From Parus major (lineage: Eukaryota; Chordata; Aves; Passeriformes; Paridae): a DNA stretch of 64,000 nt. How positions within the stretch are numbered: the first letter of the stretch is position 1; every line of letters begins with the position of its first letter. Shown one piece after another: positions 36,819-50,665 of this stretch. The stretch is taken from contig NC_031771.1 in NCBI RefSeq assembly GCF_001522545.3, forward strand, positions 29,407,614-29,471,613. Direction: 5' to 3'. The position numbers and the translations under genes are program-made. The notes beneath the pieces are model-generated. The model was not told the origin of the DNA and did not search any database. It worked only from the letters and a program-made list of their open reading frames with translations.

Positions 36819-39800
36819 ATGGTGTTAGTGCTATTGAAAGCAAACATAGGATTCTATTCACTGGGCTTTTGGAATGACAAGAATAATTCTAGTTCAGCAG
36901 AAATCCCTAATAATAGAAGCCCAGGATGCTAACAGAGTTCTCTGAGAGTAAAAGCACAACCCAAGGAGGTAAGTTACTGGTGATTAAAGGAATGTAGTCT
37001 TCACAGCTGTGTGGAAGTTTATTTACAGGGTATAAAAGACAACAAGAGCATATCAAATAAATTTGAAATGGTCAGGTACAGAGACAATGCGAAAGTGGTG
37101 ACAGGAAAACACATAAAAGACTCACAGTCTTTATGACAATGAGAACCAGGAGAGAATTACTGCAGCATTATTCTCTGAAGTTAAAGATGCAACACCTGAC
37201 CAGTGCCAATATTTCCTCATCCACTTGGAGTCACCGCCTCTTCAGTACAAAAAAGAATGCCACTGTTTGATTTCCTTCTTCCTATATTTTATGTATGATT
37301 TCTGAAATTGCAGATATTCAAAGAGCAACCTCTGCATGTGTTGCATGTCTAACAGAAGGCAACAGATATCATAGCATTTATATACAGTGAAGGCAAATGC
37401 AACAACAGACACGAAACAAGGAAAGACCTGGGATGAAGGCAGGCGAAGAAATTTGTGGACAATGGTCAAGAGGGAATGAAGTATGTTAGTAATGCAGGAA
37501 AAAGTGGTCAGGGAGTAAAATGCATAGGGCAACTGAGAGGATAAAATCTTCTGTTGCACTTAAAAAAAACCCCAAACTGAATAAAACCCACCACCTCAAC
37601 AGAGGTACTTGGTTTGAATTTTCACTCATTTAAGTGATGCCCTTCCTTTCTACAGCTGGAACCTGAGTGAAAATATGAGACAGTTCTGGGGAAGGAAATA
37701 GTTTCCTGTAGTCAGTGATGTAGAATCCAGATTCTGAGCTCTGTTACACCAATTACAATGTTACCCAAATAAATGCATAAAAATGTGAATATTACATTAA
37801 TGTTCTGTTTTATCAGTACAATGTCTTAAAACTACAAATTTTGACTCCTTTTTAATGAAGTGTATTTCTTGTTGAACTACACTTTGATTTTTGACATTTC
37901 TTAGGCTTTTCACACACAAAAAAGACCCCACCCTATACACACAAGCAAACAATCCCTATATATCAGATAAACCCAAGTAGTCCAATTATCTCCTGCCTCT
38001 AATTTTTCAAAGCCAGGTCAGCATCCACATAACCTCACAAATTAGATCTCTGTGATCAGATTTTCCTTCTCAATTTTAAGTATCTTCACCAAAAAAGAAA
38101 TGGTCTATTACATCTAGATTGGCCAAAACCTCTGCTACATGTATGCAAACATTATTTTATATTTTGTATTAGATACTTAAATTAACTTTTAATTATTTTG
38201 ACTCAGTGTTGATGCTTATTTTTTTTATCTGATACTATTTCAAAACATTTTCTCATCTTTCTGCTGTAAGCAACTTTAGTCTTTCCTAATTTCACTTCCT
38301 TCTGAATTCACAGTTGGCTTAAAAAAATACTTTGTTTTCTTCTCTAAAGATATGAAATCCATAAAAAATATTACAGTATCTGAATAGGAAGAACATTTGT
38401 TGAAGAAAAAAAGCTTAATTCACAGTTTGCATTCTTTAGCCACCTATTTTTCATTGACTTTTTGTCAAAACTGATAATAAATTACAAAATTAATAACATA
38501 CCTATGGACATTGATGTTATTTCATAATAACTAAACTGACTCCTAGAACATGAAGAAGCAACTAATAAAGTGTCACTTAAAGCAGACAAATATAAGCCAA
38601 AGGCTAAGCCTAGAAACAGTATACTAGTAATATAATAATATATTGTTCCTATCACTTTTCGTTGCAGTTCCTGGATTTATTTAATTCTATTCATGCCTAG
38701 CACAGGTCTCAGAAAGAGCTATTAGAGTATATCATCTAGCTTGTCACAAAAAGAAATACAAGTCATCCATTTCAATCTAAAATAAACTGAAAAAAACCCC
38801 CAAACCTAAATCACCTTTACCTACTATTTCAATATGTTCATTCTTTGTTACTGGTAAAATTTCTGTGACATCCAAAAAATGATAATGGATAGAAAAACTG
38901 AGGTCTTGGGAATGACCATAATGCCTATTGAGATATAAGCTGTGATTTCTGCCCTAAATACAAGGTGGAAAAATGCAAGTTCAGGAAAACAAAGTAAAGT
39001 TTGGAAACAGGAAACAATTTCTACATTTTAAACATTTAAAATATATGTCTACCTTGCTTTCTTTTCTTTTTAAAGGTCCCAACATGTGAGAACTTCAAAA
39101 TGCCACAGCAAAGGACATACGTTCAAGCTATTGTTTCTTCCTTTCATAAGACAGGAGAAGGGAAGGGTCTCGGTGGCTGTCACTATAGGGAATTTTGATT
39201 TAATTGGTTTCTTTAGTTTGTTGGATTTTATTCTGTGCTCTCTGCCCCCACACACCTCAAAAGAAAAGAATAATTCTACCCATTGTTTTAGTGCAAAATG
39301 CTGTACAACAAACTCAAGTTAGAACAGAATCATCACTGACTAAATGACCAGGCATTGGTTTCAAGTGTCTTATTAAAGAATACAATAAAAATGCAATGAC
39401 ACTCCTCTCCCCCATTTTTAATCTGCTTTGGCTCAACTGATTAAATGCATCTAGAGTGAAACTGGATGAAAACAACACGTTAATATGTTTTGGGTTTATT
39501 TTAATAAATGCTAGAGAAAAAGGAGCAATGTAAATGTTGTTTTTCCCCTTCTAAATTAAAGAAAAAATTTAAAAGGCAGTATTGGATATGTTTGTTTTCA
39601 ACAAAGCTAGTATTGAAAATACCTTTGTCTATGACAAATTTTAATTCTGGGATTATAGCTGTGACACTTCTGCAAATTTATAAATGAAAAAAAAAATATA
39701 TTTACACATTCAACTTTATGAACATGACGCTAATTTAATTTTGTTGATTGCAACCGCCTTCAGTTTCAAACCTGGATACCAGAAAACAGAAAAATTCCAA

Positions 39801-42210
39801 ACCCAGAATTTTTCTGACAGCATAGCATACTGAAGACTGATTTGGTCACTTTATATTACAGCTAAGAATTTCAGAAATGCAACCAGTCATTTTAGCTACA
39901 ACAATTAGTTACAAGATACAGCACTGAGCACTAAGAATGCTTTCTAATTTATATGTATAAAGAATTCACAAGGTAAATTCTCTGATCACTGGTGTATTTA
40001 GATGTTCTTTAGTACAGTAATCAGAGAAAAAAATGGCAGGTCGGATTTTTTCCAATCTACTTGCACCCTTCTTAAGACTTGCTTATTTTCAAGAAAAGGT
40101 ACACTTTTATTAATTTTTCAAATTGACAAATTTTCATTCAATTGTAGAGAAGCTCTTCATTACATATAAATTTTCAACATGCAAGTCTTTTTAAAGCTGT
40201 TAACATATTTTAAAGTTCATCAGAAGTAATTTATTCTAAATCACTTCAAAAAATGAAATATAAGAACACTTAAATGTGAACTATCCACAAATACTTTATA
40301 ATCCTCTTAAATAGTCAGCATCTTAGTGCTGCAAAATAGTCACTTAGGAGGGATTCAGCTGATTAAAAGATAACTGTGCCAGACTGGAGAAGCCTAAACC
40401 TCACTTTCAGAGGAAAATTACTGTCACTGATCTTAGTCAGATGGAATGGATTGCTTCTCGCTCTCAAAACTGCTTGTAGAGTTTAATGTGACAAGCCTAA
40501 TCGAGGTGCTGAATTTCACATGCACAAGCTTAGGTGAAAAGAAACATATAACTAGATTTCATTTATTCATTTTAATCAGAAGACATTTAAGAAATGCAAA
40601 AAGAAAAAAAAAACTTCAGCTAGGTGTCTCATCAAGGCAAATCATCCAGATCCTGTATAAAACTCTCTTCTCTTGAAAAGGTGGAATCAAAGCCTTAAGT
40701 AAACTGAAACTATTTGCACATGGGTCCTTCAGAAATGGAAAACTTCTAGAGTAACCTAATTGGAATTTGCCACTTTTCAGTTACAGTAAAAAATAGCCTG
40801 TGCTTTCAACTCTGCAACAAGCCCCTTATGCCTTTTTAAAATTTTACCCTTTCTATTTGAAGTCAAAGATGTTTTTCTGTATTTTTTGTTCTATATTCAC
40901 TCAGTTGTGATAGTTAACAGCTATACCATAGCAGCATTTTTTTTTCCTCCTGAATCACATCAGCAAGCAAAGCCCCAGACCCCAGAAGTACTAAGAAATT
41001 TCAACTATAAGAAGACATCCTGAAGGAGCAGTTTCAGTATCTGCCTGGGAGCAACAACCTTTTTGAAGTATGAGGTCTCAGAAATCTCTCCTGTTTCCTG
41101 CATACAGTCCATTTTAGTATTTGAAGGTATTAGTCATGATGTTTTCATTTATCTCACTTTTTATATTCCCTTTGCCTTGTGCTCTACAAATAGGAGTTTC
41201 CAATAAAAATAACAGGTGCAAAAAAGAGTAAAGTTTTCTGCTGCTGATTATTGTCTAGCTCCAGGAATTTAATGTTTTCTCTAGGAAATGCAGCATTTTT
41301 GTTTACTCTCTGAGTGAAATGAAGAGGAAGAACATCCAGATTTCAGCTTGGATTCAACCAAATCCAAGATCTGGTTTCCACCTAGTATTTCCAGTATTTC
41401 ACTTATCCTATGATGCCCTAAGATACCCACTTTATCACTATGTCTCTCTCTCACTCACAATTGAAAAGATATTTCTGTCTATAGAAGACAATCTTTACTG
41501 GGCTAAAATTGAAACTTTTTCTTAGCCAAAACTGTTTCACCTTTGCCCACCAGTTTTCATTTATCTGAGATTGTATTCCAGACTACTTGAGATGTTTTTC
41601 CTTCACCTATGTAGTAAATTGCAATAATTGGCAACACAGGCTGGATATTCACCCCTTCACTGCCAAGTCAAAATATGCACCAGCTTTGACAGGGCAAGAT
41701 CAACACAAGCAATCACATGACAACCTACAAATGTATCTCAGCTTCACTTGCCAGGCTCAAATTATGTTATAGGAATTGTCAGTAGATTTATAGGTAGCTT
41801 CCTTTCTTGTCTCATGAAGTACCAACTTTTATTTCAACAAAGACAGCATGAAAAAAAGAAATTATGATGCCCCACATATTCGTTAAAACTGGGGCCAAAT
41901 GTCTTTCGGCCACATTCCTCCACATGCATGAATGTGACCTCTAGGCAAAGACAACTAACAAACTGGTGGATCACCAAACGGTTTGGACAGAAATTTTAAG
42001 TTCAGAGTTTTTATTTTACTAACCATAGGCTGAAGCAATAATTAATAATTTTCAAACAGTGCAGTGAACAAAAGAGAAGTACAAATATCACCAGAATCAA
42101 AAGCCTGAGATTTTTATCACTGTACTATTGTGATCATAACTTAGTTTTAACATTATCCAAAAATGAGTTAATGACTTAAAAGCACCAGAAAAATCAAACA
42201 GAATATATAA

Positions 42211-42257
42211 ACTAAAAAAAACCAAGAAAACAATAACAACAACAAAAAACCCCAACA
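42211..42257. repeat. A/C-rich simple repeat
   Basis: A runs with CAA and AAC units, ending AAAAAACCCC. Confidence 0.8.
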
Positions 42258-42809
42258 ATTATTTTTCCCCTAAAATAAGGCAAATAAAATAAAGAAACTA
42301 CACCAAAAATGTTCAGAGCTTCAGCTGAAATGTGATAATTACATGAGACATTGAAAACTCTAGCTGAACCAATGTCTCCAGTTTTGAGATATAAACAGGA
42401 AAAGCTGGGAAAATTAGTTCCTTACATACTAAATATTTGCTAGAAAAAAATTTGCTTTAATTCCTTGTTTCTCTATTTAGCTTTAAATTTGATGCTTAGA
42501 CTTCAAGAATTCCACAATAATCCTTTTTTTTCTAATGAAATTCCAGAGACAGAAATCTTTTATTATTCTGTTAGTAACTCTGCCTCGTGCTGCACCACTG
42601 CACTTCAATACTGACCTATAAAAGCAGTCTTGTCTAGAGATAAGAGTAACTGGGTCTGCATCCTCAGTGAAGAAAAACTGGTGGTCATTCCAAAATATTT
42701 ATTTATATTATCAACTATGCAGATCTCAACTAGAAACTATATTTTCTTGCAATTTACATCCTTTTGCAGAAATTATTAAAAGAAAATGCTTAATTTTCTC
42801 TGGTTGAGA

Positions 42810-42845
42810 TATTATAAGGAAGCATTATAATGCTTCCTTATAATA
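42810..42845. repeat. Perfect 36-bp palindrome
   Basis: Arms of 18 bp, TATTATAAGGAAGCATTA and its exact complement, meet with no spacer. Immediately right, at about 42844-42862, a second smaller inverted motif (AAGCAT...ATGCTT) repeats the GCATTATA core. Confidence 0.95.
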
Positions 42846-44762
42846 AGCATTATATTATGCTTCAAGATATGCTGTTAATCTACATTTTCAGTAATGCAAT
42901 GAAATTTTTTGTTGGTGATTCAATGTGCATTGAAGTTGTTATTCATTGCTTAGAGTAATCTTCACAGTGAATTATATCACTCCTATCCTCACCTGAATAA
43001 ATATTTGTTTTATTAGAATGCTAACTTCAGAAGACAGATTTATATAAAACAAAACATTAAAGGAAATAAGTGAACAAAGACAGACCTGTAGTTCTCATGT
43101 AAATAAAACTTGGCTATGAGAACAATTTATTGTTTATTGACTGCACTCCTTGCATGTGAAAAGAGTGATTGTTAACCCAAGCAAGACTAATATTCAACAT
43201 AAAGGTAAGCTAATCTTTTGCAAATTCCTTACAGAAATAAGATTTAAACCCAGTGATCTGACTGTAACCATTAATGAAAAACCATTACTTCATTTTAAGG
43301 ATAAGTGCTCCTCAAGAGCGTACTCCAAATTATATTCAAATCAAAATTACAGTAATGAAAGTGAAAAGAAACAAACAACAAGCTGATGGGATAAAATTAT
43401 TATGAAACAAAATCAGGAAGATTGCAGGGGTTAAAGTGCTACAATTATTGTATAGTTAAAGTGAGATTCTGAATGTTTTAAAATACAAAAACCATTTAAA
43501 TGATTGACTGAAAGCAGTTTCTGGTATCTCCTTTATTCTTCCCTTCCCTGTGTTGCACAAAAGGGAGTCATCTCCCAAATGACTCACTAAAATTGAACTA
43601 ACCCTTCCAGTGGTGGGAAAACACACTGCTTTACTTTCCACACTGCAGCACTGCAGCACCAGTGTGGCTATATTCCTCTGTTCCAGATGTGTTTCCTTTT
43701 GCCATTTATGATTTAAAGAGCTGTGAGAAGGTGAAATAAACCTACTTAATTTAAATGGCAAGGGTGGGAAGCTGTGATACAACTTATTCTAAGATGTCTA
43801 TTATTTTGTCTTACAATGACTTTCAAAGAGCAAATTAGTTGCCTGCAGTTTTTCAGTAGCTGGTGATTTACAGCAAATAAGTTTTTCCATGCTTTTCCCA
43901 TTTTCCTCCTAGATTTCTTTCTGCAGCTGATCTGTTACAATAATTTGTTTACTTTTCCTTAATAGCATGTCTTTGATAGACACCCATATTAAAAACTGAA
44001 CTGGATCCTTGATCCCTTTTTTCATTTTTGACATTATTAGAACAGTTTATAAACTCCAGTGGCCCCGAGCTGGAAGAGAGCCTTCAAGACATAGTGAGTA
44101 GTAGGTAGGGAGATGCAAACGTGTGGGAAATGACAAATTTACTTCATTCACAAAGGCTGCAGTGAGGAGGGCTGACATTTTTGGGGAAGGGGGAGAGCCT
44201 GTAGCTGTAGTAGCCCCTCTTTGGGCTGATGGTGGAGGATTCAGTGCACAAGTCAGGCTTAAGGAGAAAGCCAAAGTTCTTGTAGTTACTTCTTACAAAG
44301 TTACTGTGTATTTCTATATGTGTGATCTCGGAGACACATAAATTCAGTTACATGTTTTCACTACTATAGAAATCACACAGATTTGTAAAGAGCTTTCAAC
44401 ACACTGCGTGATTATGTTGTTTCTAAATATCAAGTTTTTGCAAAAGATGTTAAAAAATATTTCAGATTTTGTCAACCTTCTATACAACCTTCTTTCCAAG
44501 AAAGTATTGATGATGAAATAGAAAGCTTAAGAAAAATTTAAAGCATTTCTATTAACAGCATGAAATCCAAAATTCATTTTGTCTTTAAAATTAAAAGCTT
44601 AATATTTTTACAGGGTTTTTTCAGTTCTTAACAATACAATCCCACATAACTCAGAAATTAGAGCGATTGTTAGTTCAACAAAGAAATGAGTAATACCAAC
44701 AAATCCCATTACCTTCAACTGTCTTCAGAAAACAAAATTTGAAAAATTAAAAAAAAAAATAA

Positions 44763-44782
44763 TAATTGTTCTAGAACAATTA
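44763..44782. repeat. Perfect 20-bp palindrome flanked by A and T runs
   Basis: TAATTGTTCTAGAACAATTA. An A-rich run lies just to its left (44750-44760) and a T-rich run just beyond (44801-44819), giving an outer imperfect inverted repeat. Confidence 0.85.
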
Positions 44783-46769
44783 AAACCTCTGATGGCAAAA
44801 CTTTTTAATTTTTTTTTAATGAAACACCTAATATTTAATTGCTTCTGGGAAGATGAATTTAATTAACATGATTTTGAAGTTACTAATGAACATTTCACAC
44901 ATTCCAAATGGCAGTTTCACTTACCACTGATGTGTATCTACATAATTTATCTGAATGGAAGTAGCCCATTAGATATAGAAGAAAAAGGGAGAGCCCATAA
45001 AAAGAAAAAAAAAAATTAAGAAAGAGTTCTACACTGTACTGGATCCTAAGAGAGCCTATGGCTTTGAATTTTTCATTTTATTTCACTTACTTACTGGAAA
45101 ACATAGACCAATACTTTCCAGAGATGTCAATCTGTTCACACAGGTCCCTCATGGAAAATACTCATTTATTTTATAACTCATGGCTGAAGAGATAATTGCT
45201 AAGGTTGAAAGCTACTGGTATATCAGTGAAGTCTGCTAAATGATCTGTATAGAAGATTTGAAGTTGTCACATGCTTTGCTTTATGAAGGTCTTGTTAGTT
45301 TTGAAAATTTCTATTTTTGGATCCTTTCATAGCAGCAACGCACCAGCTCACACAGTTTGTGAGAGACCTTTGTCCTTTATACCACCACCAGTGTTTTCAT
45401 CCAAGCTCTTATCAGGCTGCAAGAAGCATCCCGAGGGAAGAAAACCATTGTTATTACCTGATTTTGCAAAGTTATTCTTGAACACTAACATTTATTAAAG
45501 TCTGTCCATCAATGCAGTCCAGTTTGAGACTGCTAAGCCACAAAAGGTGTAGAAAATTTCTAAATCACTGTGTTTGTACATTAGCCAGAAGTGAGAAATC
45601 CTAGTTGTTTCAGATAGCAAGTATCTGACTCCAGCATAACCTTCCTCTTTTTTGTGGTTTGATTTTCTTTTTGATCATAGTAAGGTCTTTGCAGATAGAT
45701 TTTTTTTTTAATCACTCTTTAGTCAAACTATGCCTTCTTTATGAAAGACCCACCACAAATTCAAAAGCCAAGTTCCTACTTATTTTTAATTTATTTTTTT
45801 TTTTAATTTTTAACATTGTCCCTTTCTTAAATACTTACTTGTTCAAGAGAATAAAAATATACACAAGGTGTCTAAAGGTCATAATCTCAATTTTAACCCC
45901 ATACCCATATTAATCCGACTCTGTGAAATTTGAAGTTTGTTTCTTACCTTGATTTTTCAATAAATTATGTTAAAAGGGTTTCACTACAAACAGAGTTGTG
46001 CTTTTGTAGCCATATTTGAAGAAGTAATTCAGGATCATACATTAGTTATTATATGAAACATCCACACAGCAGCTGGGGAGAAGAGTTATGTGCAGGACTT
46101 CTCCACTCCCATATTGTTCTAAAGGATTGCATCAGTAAGTTTTGTTGCTAAAATAATATTCTATCATCTTTATTAAGAAATTTATTTCCATAGTTTTCTT
46201 GGTTTTAAAAGAATTGTCACAATATGACGATATAGAAACAGCATAAGAATACCAATTTCTTTTCCAACAGACAATATTACCAGCAACTGTATTGATAAAA
46301 AGTATATTCGTATACTACCATCCTGGAAATTCATGAAGTGAAGCAAGAGATGGTTTTAATTAATTGACAATTTGAAGGCTGCAGAAAATTTGGTTATATA
46401 GGAAAGGGAAATAAAAGCAAAGCTGAGAACCAGAGAGAATTAACACTTGAATGTTCATCCATTTTCTCTGATTTTGAAACTAAAATAATTTCATGGGATA
46501 CAAAAATTGCTGACGAGTTTTTTCCAAGAGTACCTTTGGGCAAGTTAACTCAAGAACATGTTGAGTACTTCTACTATATTATCCACCTGTATTCACTAAA
46601 GGTCCATTAACACCATCCGTATTTTATTACTTTCATTTGTCTTCTTCCCAGTCCAGAACACTTAGAGGACAAGTTAACATGAGAAAGATACTGCTAAATT
46701 CTGCATTTTTCTTCTTAAAACATACTAGCTTTGTACAGGTTGTCAGCACATGTGTAGATACAGTACTTT

Positions 46770-46900
46770 TACAAAAACCAAACCAACCAAACAACCAAAA
46801 CTGCCCCTCCTGCCCCCCTCCCAAAACCAAAAAAATTAAATCAGCAAAAACATATGATAACCACCACCCCAGCAACAACAAAAAACCACCAAAAATAAAT
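46770..46900. repeat. A/C-rich low-complexity tract
   Basis: (AACC)n, C-rich clusters (about 46801-46824) and CAA units. The Pro/Lys/Asn-rich open frame over it is compositional. Confidence 0.85.
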
Positions 46901-48212
46901 AGATTTTTTTTTCATTGAAGTTACAAAATTCACCTCTATGGAATTCATAGTGCTCGAAAGGCCTTGTTATGATACAGTGCACATTTAGATGATATAGTTG
47001 TTGTGCTTCATTCATTAAGCAGATAAGAAGAATAGAGCTACATGACAGACTTCATATTGTTAAATGGAGGCAGACAATTCACCTCAATACCAAATAACCT
47101 TCATTGAAAATAAAAAGATCTTTAAAAATAAGGATATAGCTTCCACTCTCTTCACAAACCATATTTTGTTATATTTTATTGTTTCTCAGTATTTTTTTCC
47201 TACACAAGCAATTGAAAGGTTTACATCATAAATTTTTATGATTACATGGAGAAGTAGGTAATAGTCCAAGAAAGTAATAATTTTATAAATTGTAGGAAAA
47301 TGAATGGGAAATATATTACTGGTGCTGCTGCCTTTTAGATAAACCCTCCAATAACATTAATCATTCTAAAGGACTTTTATTCAAATGCTTATGTTCAGAA
47401 TTCCTCTTCCATACAGAGCATTCATTGCTCAATGCCAAATCGTGCAGTTTGTTTACTGCTTTTGGACATTCTCCATTTCTTACCTCTATAATTTTTGGGC
47501 AGCTGGTCTTAATACTGGGGAACTTAAAAGAAACATCAGGGAAATTCAATCAACAAGGACAGAAATTTCCATGATACAAATGATAATATGTAAAAATTTA
47601 CTTGAAGATACATTCCTAACATTTGGCTGTGAAAAGGTTTCTTTGTAAAAATTTACTGTGTAGTGTGTTCATTTTTGTGTGATTTTCTGGGTGAAGAAGT
47701 TACAAATCTGTTCTGCCACGATAACATTCAGACACCACTTCTGTGACATCCTGTGTGCAGCTGTAAATGTGAACCACATATTCAAGTGGCCTCCAACAGT
47801 ATCATGAGTAAAAGGAAAATCAGCCATGACATGTGCAAACATTTCCTCTGAGAAATCTTAACACCATACTTAGCTTCCTGATACCAAGTGGAAGTAGATT
47901 TTAACATTATTTGAAAAAATTGTGTCCTCCTCTATTTATATAGTGGTAAGAATTGCTGTGCCCTTTTAGCCATACGTGAAGTCAACCAGACAATATCATG
48001 GTCCCGTGATTCGTATGATAGAGAGATATTTCAACATTAAGAAAGACAATTATGCAGAGCGGTGACTGACAAAGAGTAACTACTTAAATAGGTGGAAAAC
48101 AGAGAAAACCACTTTAATAATTAAAGTCTTTAAAGCTTGATCCAGGCATTTAATTTTTTTTTTAGTCAAAGAAAGTCAGCCTATTTCTTTCATCAAGAAA
48201 GTATCAAGTATA

Positions 48213-48230
48213 TTCTTAATATATTAAGAA
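48213..48230. repeat. Perfect 18-bp AT palindrome
   Basis: TTCTTAATATATTAAGAA. AT-only core, so chance occurrence is plausible. Confidence 0.7.
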
Positions 48231-49606
48231 GTGGGAGAATTTTTCTAACAGAGTAATATGGAGAAACAAAGTTATTTTTTCTTTATAATACATTGCTAAT
48301 CCTTATACAGCCTCACTTTTCCAGGTCCTTGTTCCATTTCCATCCTTTGTCTTCAGAACACTTCTATTTTGAGTTCATCTTTTCACTGTCTAAATAGTTC
48401 ATCTGTTTAATCCTCTTTGTTTTCTTTTACACCAAAAATTTAAATGTTAGTTTCTTAATCTCCCTACTCTTTACTCCATACTCAAATGTGTCTTTGAATT
48501 CTGCTGATCGATCCTAGTTAGAATCATACTAATGCCTCACATGTGAGTTTACCAACAGTTATATCTGCATATACATTTGAACAAATACTTCTCCTCTCTT
48601 GCTTTCCTCATTCCCAATCTTCTCTTTTCTGTTCCTGCTTTGACATTTTTTGCCTTTACTCTCTGAGTTATCTCATCATTTGGCAAAACTGGAAAGTGTC
48701 GTTCCTATTCTTTTCTGAGACGGAAATAGTAGGGATTGATGATATGTTTATTTGATTGCAATTAGATTCATTGCAACTCCATACTAACACTGCTGAGCCT
48801 CTTGCTTCTACTTCAGCAAACTTTATGAAATAGCAGATAATCTTCATCTGCTGTGTTACACCTCATCCCCCAAGAGCTGCAAGTGAAATGCCTGTGTGAT
48901 CCTCCCTTCCAGCACTCAGTTCTCTCTAGTGCATGGTCTAGCTTTGAAGGAATGCAGCTATGGAATGTTTTTTTCATGTTGTTAAACCTAGGCTAAGCTG
49001 TGAGAAAACAGACTAGAGCAAAGCTACATAAGAAAGACAGAATTGCTGTCAAAGCTAAGCTCAGACATTAAAGAGGAAAATACAAATATGCAAAGGTATA
49101 CGGTTCGTCCAAGGATGACTAGAGACTGACCCTTCTGCACACGACCTATGAAATCTTAGGCAGCAAAGACACTTGTGGTATCACAGGAATGACAAACATT
49201 AATTCTTAGGCAGTAGCTAGCTTAGTCTCATCAGCTGTGCACATTTACCAAAACCCAACTGCTTTGTAAGTCTGTGTTGTTTAGAAGCTGCTTGTATTCT
49301 CTGCTTGTACAGGGTAAAATAGTATATCAAGTGGTCTGGACTGTGAAGGATGTCAGACCAAGATTGACCATTATAATCAATCCCTGATGACCTCTTCTCC
49401 CTCACAGTTCACTATGTTCAGCCAAACTAATATCAGAGAGAGGCTGCCTCTACTAAGTAACTTGCAGGAAATTGCTACAAGTCTTTTGATTAAATTTGGT
49501 GTTGAAATTGAAAGATATATCATCTTTCCATCTGATTTTTTTGTTATTCTTATGACACTGTATTTCCTGCATCTGGGATATGTTGAAACAATATAGATTG
49601 CCACAG

Positions 49607-50665
49607 TGACACAGAATCATAGAAAAAACAAGGCTGAAGAGGCTTTTAAGATTACAGAATCCAATCATTAACCCAGCACTGCCAAGTCCACTACCAACTA
49701 TCTTCCCAGATGCCATATCCACATCTTTTTGAACATTTCCAAGGATGGTGATTTCAGCACTTCACTGGACAACCTTTTCACAGGCTTGACAGGCTTTTCA
49801 GTGAATAATGATTTTTATAATATCCAGTCCAAACTTCCCATGGTGCAACCTGAGGCTCATTCCTCTTACTCCATCACTTGATACCTGGGAGAAGAGTCTG
49901 CTCCCCATCTGGCTACATCCTCCTTTCAGACAGTTGTACAGATTAACAAGGTCTCCTGAGCCTCCTTTTCTGCAGGCTTAACACCCCAGGCTCCCTCAGC
50001 TGCTCCTCAGAAGACTTGTGCTCCAGACCCTTCCCCAGCTCCATTAACCTTCTCTGAACTCTCTCAGCACCTCAATGTCCACCTCGTAGTGAGGAGCCCA
50101 GAACTGAACACAGGGTGAGCACAGCCTCACCAGTGTACATGGGGACCATCTCTGCCCTTGTTCTGCTGGCCACACTGTTGCTGATCCAAGCTAGGATGCC
50201 ATTGGCCTTCTTGGCCTCCTGGTTACACGCTGGCTGACATTCAGCTGGCTGTCAACCAGCAGTCCCAGAACCCTTCTCACCAGGCAGCTTATCCAGCCTA
50301 TCCAGATCCCTCTGTAGAGCCTTCCTACCCTCCAGTGGATCATAACAGTATCAAAGGCTTTAATGAAGTCCAGGTAGACAATATTCACTGTTTTTCTCTC
50401 ATCCCCTGAGCAGGTGACTCTGTCATAGAAGGAGACTGGGTTGGTCAAGCAGGACCCCCCTTTCATAAACCCCTGCTGTCTGAGCCTGATCCCTTGTTTG
50501 TGAAGACCCTCAAGATGATTCCTTCCATGACCTTCCCTGGTACAGACATCAGAATGACAGGCCTGCAGGTCACCAGATCCTCCTTCCAGTCTCTTGTAGA
50601 GGGAAATCACATTTGATAATTTCCAGTCAATTGGGTCCTCCCAGGTTAGCCAGGATGGCTGATAC
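49607..50665 (-). mobile_element. CR1 LINE copy, 5'-truncated and internally deleted
   Basis: On the - strand the copy begins inside the ORF2 reverse transcriptase and runs to the CR1 3' end; the + strand shows GACACAGAATCATAG at its left edge, the complement of ...CTATGATTCTGTGTC. Part one (about 50660-50340) is reverse-transcriptase sequence. Part two (about 50335-49607) is the ORF2 tail, with LGLLVDSQLNVSQ, then in another frame AKKANGILAW-type and LTLCSVLGSSL-type residues, followed by the 3' untranslated end. The central palm and catalytic aspartate box that should lie between them are missing. The copy is non-functional: frameshifts, stops and the deletion are all visible. Confidence 0.92.
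50341..50660 (-). pseudogene. CR1 ORF2 reverse-transcriptase fragment (broken)
   Basis: Encodes the N-terminal part of a CR1 reverse transcriptase. Visible in order on the - strand: DWKLSNVISLYKR (family DWR.ANV.PIYKK), then in a shifted frame CRPVILMSVPGKVMEGIIL (family YRPVSLTSVPGKVME), then back in the first frame GFMKGGSCLTNPVSFYDRVT and VYLDFIKAFDTV, which is palm motif A with its catalytic Asp. At least two frame changes separate these blocks. The reading frame runs on past motif A into the ORF2 tail across the deletion near 50335, giving a 158-codon open frame (50667-50191) that is chimeric. It is not expected to make an active enzyme. Confidence 0.88.

Larger units (their letters stand above)
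30152..49606. other. Long AT-rich non-coding stretch with small structural repeats
   Basis: No recognisable gene in about 19 kb. Contents I could identify are simple repeats (33100-33220, 36741-36818, 42211-42257, 46770-46900), a tandem duplication at 30507-30581, palindromes at 31462-31503, 42810-42845, 44763-44782 and 48213-48230, a hairpin at 33825-33863, and an exact 30-bp duplication at 33936-33965 and 35904-35933. A GC-richer patch at 32510-32860 may be an unidentified old repeat. The longest open frame (35527-35961, +) resembles no protein I know and shows no domain pattern. Confidence 0.5.

Noticed and set aside
43150..43386. A Lys/Asn-rich 78-codon frame that looks slightly protein-like
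   Set aside because: Composition is simply AT-rich; no motif, no splice signals, no family resemblance.
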